Origin: Amoebophrya sp. A120
Lineage: Eukaryota; Sar; Dinophyceae; Syndiniales; Amoebophryaceae
Direction: 5' to 3'
Assembly (NCBI GenBank): GCA_905178155.1
Contig: CAJINV010000004.1
Location: 3,001,014 to 3,065,013 of the forward strand
DNA length: 64,000 nucleotides
In this document: positions 11,875-23,500 of the stretch, piece after piece
Numbering within the stretch: the first letter of the stretch is position 1
How the letters are laid out: each line of letters starts with the position of its first letter
Made by a program: the position numbers and the translations under genes
Notes under the pieces: model-generated
What the model was told of the DNA's origin: nothing
Databases searched by the model: none
The model's input: the letters and a program-made list of their open reading frames with translations, nothing else

Positions 11875-12739
11875 ATGGCTAAGTACCTCCTTGCGATAAA
11901 AACGAACTTCAAATATTTCAATGGGGTCCTGCGCATTTTGAGGTTGCCGACGAAAACGAATCCACATCGATCAACGTGCTTTGCGGTAGTCTCAAAAAAA
12001 TTTGGCTATCGCCCCATTCATATTTGTAAAGGAAGTCTCCTGGCGTTATTTCCACTTATTTGCGATGAAATCCTTGATCCAGCAGGTGTTGCGGATCATA
12101 GTTCATTCTGGACAATCAAGCGGCTCGAAAGTCGAATTTCGATCGCCTCGCCAACGAATTACACCAATGTTGACAAAGTACTACTACTAGCACCAAGCAA
12201 CCTTGATGGTGCCAGAAGGAAATTGATATTTGTGATCATCCTCGACGAATGCAAGACGCTCGTCGATTCTGGATCTTTGTCGGGAGGACTCGGAACGAGC
12301 ATCGTCGACATATCGTTTCGACGGTGCCCTTGAACAATATGTGGATCTTCTCGATCACGACTGGAAAGCAGCTCCACAACGCCACTTACGTGTGAGTGCG
12401 GGCGTTGAACTCGAAGTTGTATTTGTCAATATTCATCCATCACGTCTTGCAAAAGTTGCAAAAAAGTTACGAGCAGTTGCTGCGTTAGGCAAAAAGCGTC
12501 CAAGAACCAAAGGCGCGACATCAAACGCGGGTCATCATTTTGTTTTACTCATAATCAATCCTCGTGCAGCTTGGGGAGCCGGAGCGCAACCAAATTTGAA
12601 GAATTATTATGAGTATACATACAAAATGAAAACGTCCAAGGAGTATAGTAAACTGCATTGCCTATACTTCATCTCCCAACACGCGGGTGGTAGAAAAAAA
12701 AGCTCGGCACAGGTACACATGACGCGGCGACAGGCGTGA
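11875..12739 (+). pseudogene. Possible frameshifted plus-strand ORF pair, unidentified
   Basis: Frame 1 is open from an ATG at 11875 to 12333 (152 codons) and frame 2 from about 12191 to 12739. A single shift between 12200 and 12330 would join them into about 280 residues. Codons look plausible in places (DGALEQYVDLLDHDWKAAP, VELEVVFVNIHPSRLAKVAK), but I recognise no domain. It is the only plus-strand frame in the window that might once have been coding. It may equally be chance. Confidence 0.2.
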
Positions 12740-13068
12740 TTTTTGAATCATGACGATCTTCGTTATGTGTCGTGGTAGCCTTCGTCGAGAAGTGGTGGAA
12801 ATTGTTGACAGCAGCCCCTATTTCTGAACCCGGTGCTGAAGGTGGATGAAGAAGGATGTGGAGGTCCTGCGAACGGTTATCACGAACGTACTTCTCCCTC
12901 GTAATATTGCGCCGCTTCAGACTTTGAAAGAGCTGCCCAAGCCCTGTCCGGGCTCCAGGGCAATGGTGGCCGTAAGCAAGTGGCCCAGGGCCCCAGGCAC
13001 TGGTGACGAGATCAGCCCCCGAAGGCGTCGTAACGATCGACACCGGAGAGGGACCTGTTTGGGTGAGG

Positions 13069-13420
13069 GGAAATGGATCATAGCATGCTGTCTAGAGATG
13101 ACGTTTACGGTTTTTTAGGGTAGAGGAGAAATCCGAGGAAAAAAGCATCAATTTGGTACCATTTCGAGGCCAAAAATTGCAAATCCCAGAAAAACCGCAA
13201 ACACCTTACCTAGACAGCACGCTATGATCCATTTCCCTCCAGTCAAACTGGGGCAAGCACGCGAGCACACTTTTTGGACAGGGAAATCGAGCATAGCGTG
13301 CTGCCTAGAGAGCATGTTTACGGTTTTTGGGGTCGATTTCATACAAAGCAGCACGTTTTCGGAGGGATGGATCGATCATACCATCGTGGTTAGGTAACAT
13401 GTTTACGGTTTTTTGGGTGC
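13069..13420. repeat. Degenerate repeat cluster with inverted copies
   Basis: A motif of about 45 bp occurs four times: ATCATAGCATGCTGTCTAGA followed by a GTTTACGGTTTTT tail near 13069-13118, in inverted orientation near 13190-13240, and again near 13283-13330 and 13365-13415. A further inverted pair (GGCAAATTTTGGG and CCCAAAATTTGCC) spans about 13421-13460. It resembles remnants of a small inverted-repeat element. Confidence 0.6.
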
Positions 13421-13944
13421 CGGCAAATTTTGGGCTTTTTGGTACCCAAAATTTGCCAATTTCCCACATCCTCAAAAATGCGACTTTTTCTCCAGTCATG
13501 GGGAAAATTTGGCTAGAAGTTCCAAAAGTTCCGAGATGGAAGTTAGGAAGGCCGCACAGCGATAAAGTGGTGGAGAGGCCATGCAGATGCCAGCTCTTAG
13601 ACTCACAAGTCCGAGCCACAGCCACTCCTCGGGGCTGGACCGTCCTGACCCGGGTCCAAAAGCCGACGTTGAGGGAAAGGCACAGCATCAGGTGGCTCCG
13701 GTGGGCGACATTCCGCGTCGCCATACCTTGCGCACTGGCTAGATCCAACCCAGTGAGCTACTGCAGAGTCCCGCAATAGCTAACAGAGTCAACGAGCCAA
13801 TTTGAATGTGTAAAAAATGCCCCCAATGCACAGCCAAAAAATTTTTAATCTAAAAAACGACAAACCGTAAACGTAAACACTTTTTCTTTCGATATCCTGC
13901 GAACGGTTATCACGAACGTACTTCTCGTTCTCCCTCGTCTCTTC

Positions 13945-14372
13945 CTACAACGCCGACAGGGCGGCCAGAATACCTAGCCACAAGATAACAAGAAGACCGA
14001 CTAGTATTCGTAGTTCTGCTACTTCTGTCCTGCGTCGTGAGCGCGCTGACGATTGCTGAGCCGCCGTGATGAAGAGAATGATGTGCCGCGGGCGCGTCAC
14101 TACAGCCTGAGCTAGTACAACTCGCCCTCCCGCCTCCTGATGATCTGCACGTTTCTTACGTCGTCGTCGACCAGGCACGGTAAGAATGAATCTTCGAGAC
14201 AACTACGCTGGCTCTGGCACCCAGGCGTCGCTGCAAGTGCAAAAACTGCAACAAGCGCGAGCGCATCACGAGGTGCGAGCGGCTGCAGCTGATCCCGCCC
14301 CGGCTGCTCGTCTGTGAAGCGCGTAGGAGGACGACGCGGCCGCTCGAGCTTCCGGCCGTTCGCGGCGTGCAC
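13945..14372 (-). other. Overlapping short ORFs just downstream of the channel gene
   Basis: Two minus-strand frames (14372-14112 and 14202-13945) overlap. The first starts with an ATG and contains a hydrophobic stretch (DALALVAVFALAATPG). The second ends with a strong hydrophobic tail (ILVGLLVILWLGILAALSAL). An intron joining them could give a small membrane protein, but I cannot place splice sites with confidence, so this is only a candidate. Confidence 0.25.
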
Positions 14373-14544
14373 GACGATCTCCGCCGCTGCTCCGGCTAAA
14401 TACGGAGATGCAGCACTGCCACTGCGTTACAACTTCTGGGCAGAAATAATTGCAGCTGCGTCAATCTTCCTGTACAGTGGGAGGTACCAGTTGGCAGCAG
14501 CAGCTCTCGACGACAACATCGGTGGCCGCCGTGCTGCTTTTTAT

Positions 14545-17500
14545 TTAGAGCGCCAGGTCCTGGTCGTTGACGTCGTATTTCGCGATGCACACCAGCGTGT
14601 CCCCCAGGTGCAGCAACTCGTCAAACACGTGCGGCGCGGCCATGATAAACCGCGGCTCGATGTCTTTGGTCAGTTCTTTGATGGCGCTGTCCTTCGGGGG
14701 CGGCGGCAGTTCGTTGGGGTTGAACTTCTATCCTGTGCAAAAGTATCGTAATATTCGTATAAATGCATTACAAATTTCCCTAGCATGAGAAATAAAATTT
14801 GTAATGCTGATTTACCTAATGCATCATCGCAATACGAGTACGAAGATGCTTTTGCAATGCATAACTTCTTCCGCTTCTCGGCCTTCTCGTGCTTGATCAG
14901 GCGCGCGATGCCCACCGGAATCAGGTTGTGGTGCCACATCAAGGACTCCATGAAGTTCATCAGAGGCATATTACAATGAAAAATGCCCCCACCCCCGAAC
15001 TTGAAAGCATTTGTATTGCAAACCTTTCCAAATGAAACATTCGCCCTCTTGCATGTATCAGCATCACAGATTTCCGATCGTGAATACCAAAAATTTGCAT
15101 TGCAAAAGATCCCAGCAAGAGCGGTGCTTGTCATGCAAGCGATGCAAAACACGACTAGACTCTGCATCAGAAAGATTCGTACTCCTTTCATGCATGACAA
15201 AAAGTTTTCATTTGGAAACTTCGCAACACAAATCTTTGCAACTTTGGGGGTAGGGGGCACTTTTCACTGTAATAAGGCATGCCCACCCAGTTCTGCGGCA
15301 CGTCCACTGTGGCGCCCTTGCACATAATCATAGCCTGCACGAGGGAGACCAAACTTATCCAGGAAAAAACACCCAACTTCTACATCCCCATCCATTTTTT
15401 GCATGACAAACGCTGCTTTTAATGCATGTTAATGTTTTGCATTTGACAAAGTGGATAAGGAAGATGGGTGATCTTCTTTCGTGGATAAAACTCGTGTTGT
15501 ACAGAATGTTGACCATCAGACTGGTGATCATACTCGAGCAAAACAACTTCCCGCAGCAGTATCTCGGCTGTCGCAGCAGGGCCGCCCGGTGGGCCGCCAT
15601 GTCGGCCTCGTCGGACAAGTCTCCGCCGTCGTTTATCCTGAGCAAAAACGTTCCCGCCCCAGCGCCAAGATGGGAAATCCGCTAGAGGAATCAGCCACCT
15701 CTGGTTGTTTCGCATGACAAGTTGATCCTCATAGTGTAATCCTGTTTAGCTAGCTCCGAAGCATCACAGATCTAGCATATTGTCGTGCTGATTCTAGCAT
15801 TACAACTTCAAAAACAGGAAAAGAAAATGGCTCTCATGGGGCTCCGCATCATCATCATCATCATCATCATGGGGCTCAGCATCTCATGGGGCTCCGCATC
15901 ATCATCATCATGTAGTGGACACCCGCTCCCAGCGCCACAGGTCAAGGACCCCCTCCCCGGGGGGTGGGCGAGGAAGCACTTTCGGCGAGCTCATCATACA
16001 AAAGCCGAGCGCTACCACGGCAAGTCGCCCCATGAAAAGTACCAACCAGTCGGGAGCTACCCACCACACCTGATCAGTACAGCCCGGCCAGCTAGCCGAG
16101 CGCGACAGCCCAACATACAGAACGATCCAGGACCCGACCCATTTTACGCCTTACGTTTTTGTTCCCACGGAAGAGACGACGTACCCCTTTGGGTTAAGGG
16201 GCGAGACTCTCCCTTAAGCCGCAACCCCGCCCGGACAGGGGAGGCTGGACCGTTTGCGCCTTACCTGCGGCACGGGCGAACCGGGCAAGTGCACGGACCA
16301 CAGACCACCGGGCAAGTGCCGCATGAGAAATTTTTTTGGCATGCAGATTTGCATGACAACTCTGGTGTGGGGACGTTTTTCCTCAGGATATCGTTCGCGT
16401 CGTCCTCCGACGTGATCTTGCCCTTGGATCTTAGCGGAACCAGGTAGTAGTTTTCGTCCACGAGCAATTCGAGAATGACGCTGGTGGTGCAGAGGGGCGG
16501 CAAACTTCCCTCGATCAACTTGCAACAGAAGATGCCGTCGCTGTCCACCATGTTCATGTTGTGCGGAGCTTTGTAGGTGTCCGCGACGAACTGGGCGCTG
16601 GTGCTGGCGGGTATGCAATACAAATTTCCCGTACATGTAAGTACAAGCTGCATCACAAATTTCGCCAATTTGGAGCGTACTAAAACTTGTCATGCTAAAC
16701 TCGGATCGAGTTTAACTTTTGTCATGCAGAGACCGCATTTGTACGTGTACGGGAAATTTACTGTGGATAGCGGAGCTGGTGCGGTACATCTCGCGGTAAT
16801 CCTCCGTCTGCTTGCTGAACACTTTGCTGCCCTTCGCACCCGCGCCCCGCCGCCGTTTTCTCCCCGCAGAGCCGGCGAGGATGACGATACAGGAGGTATG
16901 AAAGCCTCAGAATGGAAATCCTCAAAGTGGAAATAACTTGTGATGCATGAAATGCAAGGCAAAAAAGACTGTATTGCAAAGGAGACAATGGAGGCCGACT
17001 ATTGTCCTGCTAGGGGTGAAGAATTGGGCTGCTGATTAGCACGACAGAAGGGCACCCCTTTGCCTAACTAACATTACAGGCACGTTTTGAGTGCCCGGGA
17101 AATTCGTCATGCGCCGACTACAAACGGCACTTCAACTGGAGTCGTTTTCTTGCATTACAAATTATTTCCACTTTGAGGATTTCCAACCTGAGGCTTTCAT
17201 AGGAGGCGTGTTCGAAGTTCGCCCGCCGCAGGTCAAACATGTTCATATGGCGTTCCCAAGTGTTACATTCTCAACTGTTACGCGATTTGTAATGCAGAAT
17301 CGCAATCAGAATCGACACGATCAAGCTGCTCCGCATGACAAATTCTCGAAGAGCCAAGCAGGCTGAGAATCTTTGCCAGATCTGTCATGCAAGACGCGCA
17401 AGGTGACCCCTTTCACTTTTGCTATTCTTGCATCACAAATCCATGTAACAGCTGAGAATGTAACAGTTGAGAACGCCATAGTTCATGGGGTTGCCGTGCA

Positions 17501-20500
17501 GCATGTAGATGCCCTTCGCTTCCAACACGCGGTACCAGTCCTGCGGAACGGCCTGGGAGAGAATGACGAGCGGAGCTTTGCTGTGGAGCCGCAGCGTGCG
17601 GATCGCGGGGTAGATCCGCACCTGGCACTTCATTGCGTTCCCAAGACAGCTATCAACTGCAAATATGTCTGGGTCTGGAAGAACGCAACTTGTCATGCAG
17701 ATTTTCCATGACCCATGAGGTCTGGAATGCGGGACGTAGCATTACAAACTCTGCGAGGTCTCTGTCATGCCTATCCTGCATGAGAAATCCCCTCCCAACT
17801 TGGTCGAAAGTCAGCAGCCTTTTGCACTCATGCAACACAGATTTTAGCATGATTCAGCTTTAGCATCACAAGTTACTGTCTTCCAGACCCAGACATATTT
17901 GCAATGCATAACAGCAGATGATCAAGTGGCCGCCCGGGGCGAGCACCTCGTTCGGCGGCGGTTTCGGGTCGGAATGCGCAATGTGCATCTATCCTGTGCA
18001 AAAGTATCGTACTCGTACTAATTGCGTTTATGCATTACAAACAAGGTCCGAGCACGGGGACAGAGTCCCCGTGCGGCGACCTTCCGGCAATTGTCTGGGA
18101 CGAGTTCGGGGGTTGTGGTGGCTGGCACTGGGCAGGCAGGCCCCTGCAGCCCGGTGTCTCTGTGTGGCCTGCGCCCCCTGATCCGCGGCAGATCTGCGGA
18201 CGGAGCCCCTCTGCTTGCCCACACTAGGCCCGTTGGCCTACCGCGAACAAAGAGAACACAAAGGAAGAAGCTGGCGCCGGATGTGTAGCTGGCCCCTAGG
18301 TCATGACGCGGGGACCGCGTCCCCGCGCTGACCTAGGGCTTTCGCCCCTGGGCCGTGAGGTTGGTTTCCGGGAAGCGCCCAAAGCTGGCCCCTAGGTCAT
18401 GACGCGGGGACCGAGTCCCCGCGCTGACCTAGGGCCTTTGCGCCTCGGCCGCGCGGTTAGTTTCCGGGAAACGCCCAAAGCTGGCCCCTAGGTCATGGCG
18501 CGGGGACCGAGTCCCCGCGCTGACCTAGGGCTTTTGTCCCTGGGTCGTGCGGTTACGTTAGTTCCCGGGAACGAAGCCCCCAAAACTGGCCCCTAGGTCA
18601 TAACGCGGGGACCGAGTCCCCGCGCTGACCTAGGGCTTTTGCGCCTCGGCCATCCAGTTAGTTTCCGGGGAGCGCCCAAAGCTGGCCCCTAGGTCATGAC
18701 GCGGGGACCGAGTCCCCACGCTGACCTAGGGCTTTTGCGCCTCGGCCGTCCAGTTAGTTTCCGGGCTGCGCCCAAAGCTGGCCCCTAGGTCATGACGCGG
18801 GGACCGAGTCCCCGCGCTGACCTAGGGCTTTTGCATTGCCCCTGGGCAATGCGGTTAGTTTCCGGGATGCGCCCGAAGCTGGCCCCTAGGTCATGACGCG
18901 GGGACCGAGTCCCCGCGCTGACCTAGGGCTTTTGCGTTGCCCCTGGGCCGTGCGGTTAGTTTCCGGGAAGCGCCCAAAGCTGGCCCCCAGGTCATGACGC
19001 GGGGACCGAGTCCCCGCGCTGACCTAGGGCTTTTGCGCCTCGGCCGTGCGGTTGGTTTCCATCCGGGAAGCGCCCAAAGCTGGCCCCTAGGTCATGGCGC
19101 GGGGACCGGGTCCCCACGCTGACCCAGGGCTTTTGTCCCTGGGCCGTGCGGTTAGTTCCCGGGAAGCGCCCAAAGCTGGCCCCTAGGTCACGACACGGGG
19201 ACCGAGTCCCCGCGCTGCCCCAGGGCCTTCGCGCCTCGGCCGTGCAGTTAGTGTCCGGGGGGCGCCCAAAGCTGGCCCCTAGGTCATGACGCGGGGACCG
19301 AGTCCCCACGCTGGCCTAGGGCTTTTGTCCCTGGGCCGTGCGGTTAGTTCCCGGGAAGCGCCCAAAGCTGGCCCCTAGGTCATGACGCGGGGACCGAGTC
19401 CCCGCGCTGCCCTAGGGCTTTTGCGCCTCGGCCATGCAGTTAGTTTCCGGGGAACGCCCAAAGCTGGCCCCTAGGTCATGACGCGGGGGCCGAGTCCTCG
19501 CGCTGACCTAGGGCTTTTGCCTTGCCCCTGGGCCATGCGGTTGGCTTCCGGGAAGCGCCCAAAGCTGGCCCCTAGGTCATGACGCGGGGACCGAGTCCCC
19601 GCGCTGACCTAGGGCTTTTGCATTGCATGCCCGTGGGCCGTGCGGCTAGTTTCCGGGAAGGGCCCANNNNNNNNNNNNNNNNNNNNNNNNNNNNNNNNNN
19701 NNNNNNNNNNNNNNNNNNNNNNNNNNNNNNNNNNNNNNNNNNNNNNNNNNNNNNNNNNNNNNNNNNNNNNNNNNNNNNNNNNNNNNNNNNNNNNNNNNNN
19801 NNNNNNNNNNNNNNNNNNNNNNNNNNNNNNNNNNNNNNNNNNNNNNNNNNNNNNNNNNNNNNNNNNNNNNNNNNNNNNNNNNNNNNNNNNNNNNNNNNNN
19901 NNNNNNNNNNNNNNNNNNNNNNNNNNNNNNNNNNNNNNNNNNNNNNNNNNNNNNNNNNNNNNNNNNNNNNNNNNNNNNNNNNNNNNNNNNNNNNNNNNNN
20001 NNNNNNNNNNNNNNNNNNNNNNNNNNNNNNNNNNNNNNNNNNNNNNNNNNNNNNNNNNNNNNNNNNNNNNNNNNNNNNNNNNNNNNNNNNNNNNNNNNNN
20101 NNNNNNNNNNNNNNNNNNNNNNNNNNNNNNNNNNNNNNNNNNNNNNNNNNNNNNNNNNNNNNNNNNNNNNNNNNNNNNNNNNNNNNNNNNNNNNNNNNNN
20201 NNNNNNNNNNNNNNNNNNNNNNNNNNNNNNNNNNNNNNNNNNNNNNNNNNNNNNNNNNNNNNNNNNNNNNNNNNNNNNNNNNNNNNNNNNNNNNNNNNNN
20301 NNNNNNNNNNNNNNNNNNNNNNNNNNNNNNNNNNNNNNNNNNNNNNNNNNNNNNNNNNNNNNNNNNNNNNNNNNNNNNNNNNNNNNNNNNNNNNNNNNNN
20401 NNNNNNNNNNNNNNNNNNNNNNNNNNNNNNNNNNNNNNNNNNNNNNNNNNNNNNNNNNNNNNNNNNNNNNNNNNNNNNNNNNNNNNNNNNNNNNNNNNNN

Positions 20501-23500
20501 NNNNNNNNNNNNNNNNNNNNNNNNNNNNNNNNNNNNNNNNNNNNNNNNNNNNNNNNNNNNNNNNNNNNNNNNNNNNNNNNNNNNNNNNNNNNNNNNNNNN
20601 NNNNNNNNNGTGTCTGGGGTGTGTCTGGGGTATGTTTATACCCCACCTGTTGCTTTTTCGCCAAAAATTTGCATTCAGGTCGTGATTGACTGCCATTTGC
20701 ATACCCCTGACACACCCCCGAACATACCCCCGAACATACCCCTCGCATGCATTTTTGACCAGCTGCTGCAGTTTAGATAGTAATCCTTTTCTTAAGGCAA
20801 ATCCGCATGACAAATTCCATTTGTCATGCTGAGTCAATTTGTATTGCAATTACTACTAGTACGATACTTTTGCAGTTCATAGCATCTCCCGCGCGCGAAT
20901 GTCCGGGCGCACGCGCAGCTCCAGAAACTCCCGGAGCCGTTGCCGGTGCTGGGCGGCTTTCAGTACGTTCTCCTCGTCCGCGGTCTGCATCTCGAGGCAT
21001 CCTGAGTAAAAACGTCCCCATACCAGAGTCGAGATGGGAAATTTTTTTTTTGCCCGGCCCCCAATTTTTTCATCATTCAATTATTCTAGTCGGGGCGGTG
21101 GGCGTTTCCAAAAATGTGAAGAACCCCTCCCACCCTCCATGTTATTCACATATAAGGAATTGCGCAGGTATACGGCATTTTTTTCCCGATTTCTTACATT
21201 CGTAGCCCGGTCTTGCAGGGCTCTCGCCCTGTTGGCACTCGAGCGAGTCGAGATGGGAAATCTGCTAGACAAATCAACCAGCTTCGGTTGCTTCGCATGA
21301 CAAATTTGTCCATGTAGTGCAATCCTGTTTCAGTAGTTCAGCAGCATCACAGATCTAGCATATCATGGTGATTCTAGCATCACAAATTGCAAAACACGAC
21401 TAGAAAATGATTCTCCTGGGGCTCCGCATGAGAAACCTTTTTGCCATGCAGATTTGCATGACAACTCTGGTGCGGGGACATTTTTAATCAGGATACGAGG
21501 CCGGTGGTATTCAGCGCTTTCATATCCGTCACCGCATGAATCTCTGCGAGCGTGCGCTTGAACCTGGTTTTGGTATAGGTGTTTCCTTGTTGTGTAGTAG
21601 TTCACAGATGAGTCTCACAATCAATCTTGCAACTTCTGTAAATGCTCTGCTTGCTTCAAGTAGCTAGTAAACGTGGTCCTCACGACACAACTTGTGTCTC
21701 TGGCAAAAAACATCAACATAATCAAAATCGAATCACATTCAAACCAACAAGCACCTTTTCCTTTCCAGCATGAGGCCGCCGGTCCCGGTGCGCCATCCAC
21801 AGTAAATTTCTTGTACATGTACAAATGCTTTTTCTGCATGACAAAGCTTTCTCATGATTCTGTTCAGCATGACAAGCGGCATGTTCATCCAAGTTGGTGA
21901 AATTTGTAATGCATTTTTTACATGTACAGGAAATTCGTATTGCATATGCGCCACACAGGGTCCACAACGTTGGGAATTTCGTCCATGGTTGTATTCGGGT
22001 ACTGCGTATCCACTGCAAAAGTATCGCGCTTGTAATAATTGCGCCACAGCATGACAAATCTTCCTCGACTGTTGAATCAGCATGACACATCTCACTGACT
22101 TCATGATCTTCTCCTTCTGAAAAAAATTGCATTTGATTTCCACAAGTTTCAATACTTTTGCAATGCCTACTCCAGATCCAGGTTGCGCTGTACGCTCGGC
22201 ACGCCGTACAGCTGTGCCAAGTCCCCGCTCTTCGAGGCCATGATTTTTTCTTTCAGGCTCATTGACTTCGTGATGTTTTTCTTCTTCGAGGCCTCCTGTT
22301 CCTCCATCTTCCGCTGCCGCTTCTTCTCCAGCGCCGCCAGCCGGGCGTTGCCCCCGGCCGCCACGGACGCGTCCGCCTGCATGCGCGCCTTGGCCTTGGC
22401 CGCGCCGGCCTGCAGCGCCTGCTGCTCCGCGCGGTACTTCAAGCCAACGTCGTCCACGCCGGGGAGGTAAAACTTCTGCGCCACGGCGGACACGTCGGGT
22501 GCGATGAAGACGCCCTTGACCTTGCGCTGCGAGAGCTGCGGCGAGTCCTTGTAGGTGGGGTCAAACACCCAGGCGGCCACCCGCTCCCCGGCGCCGGGGT
22601 TCAGCTTCAGGATCGGCAGATCGGTCAGTCCGTACTCGACAATGCCGATCATCAACACCTCCCCCTCCGAGCGGTGCAGCAAGTCCAATACGATTTCCCC
22701 GAAGGATAGGCCGTAGTATGCCTTGGACAAATCAAGTTCGTAGATTTCCTTTTCCAGTCCACTGAAGTACATTTTTTCCCAGGGCATGAACGCGTCCGGC
22801 TGGCTGGTTTCGGTCTTCGCGGCAAAGGAGGGCGCGACCGTTTTGAACAGGTTGCAGATGAAGCACGCGAACCCGGGCAGAAAGCAGGACTTCATCGCGA
22901 TCGAAGCCTTGAAATCGTCCAGACTCACCATGTACTGGTCGGCAACGCCGGCGGACCGCAGCAGCTCCTTTTTTTCCGAGACATGGAGCAGCTATGCAAT
23001 GCAAAACTTGTAGTATCTCTATCGTTGTACTCCTCGCATGACAAATCTAAACATTCAACCTTACCCAGCACGACAAATTGCGTTTTTCTTCTTCGAAAAA
23101 TTTGTCATGCCTACTCATACGAGGACACTTGTTTCATCGCAATGCATAGCAGCACCACGATCCTGATGTCCAGCAGGAGCGAATTTTTCATCTGCAGCAC
23201 TCGCATCACGTTCGACTGATCGTCCTTCTCGATGTCTTCCGCGTACAGATTGGGCAAGACGAAGATCATTAGTGCGTCGTAGGCCCGCGCGGGGATGAGG
23301 CCATCCCAAACCGACCCGTTGTACACAAACACGCGGGACCGATACTTGACGTTTTCGCGCTTGTTGAGCCAGGTCCGCACCCGGTCGCAGGTCTCCGGGT
23401 CCTCGAGTAACACGACGGTCTCCGTGTTCAGCCCGGTCGGGGGCGGCTCGAACTCGGCCGACACCGGGGGCGGAATCACCATCTTCTCTTCGTGATAGAT

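Larger units (their letters stand above)
11561..13944. other. Repeat-rich region without a firm gene
   Basis: It holds two overlapping plus-strand frames (11875-12333 and 12341-12739) and a cluster of degenerate repeats at 13069-13420. It also has a 32-bp exact duplication (12865-12896 and 13895-13926). The second duplicate directly follows a class G introner-like terminus (AACACTTTTTCTTTCGATA near 13876-13894). No exon structure continuing the neighbouring genes was found. Confidence 0.5.
17990..20881. mobile_element. Giant class A introner hosting a satellite array and the assembly gap
   Basis: The ends TATCCTGTGCAAAAGTATCG (plus) and TATGAACTGCAAAAGTATCG (minus) are inverted repeats extending into ACTCGTACTAATTG / ACTAGTAGTAATTG. 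GCATC is duplicated at 17985-17989 and 20882-20886. Excision joins RPDIRAREM to HIAHSDPKPP in the channel. It is about 2.9 kb including the N-run, against 92-760 bp for most others. Confidence 0.88.

Noticed and set aside
15837-15910. ATC/CAT triplet run as a coding His or Met repeat
   Set aside because: It lies inside the introner at 15634-16390 and is absent from the predicted spliced frame.
17433-17696. Reading through the class D introner (...MNYGVLNCYILSCY) as channel sequence
   Set aside because: The GTTCA duplication and TIRs show that this is the introner end; splicing to MFDLRRANFEHAS restores an RCK-like sequence.
18290-19666. CRISPR-like array
   Set aside because: The units are contiguous satellite copies of about 97 bp with no repeat-spacer structure, in a eukaryotic intron.
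19572-20849. Long frames spanning the N-run
   Set aside because: Open only because N codons are not stops; they lie inside an introner.
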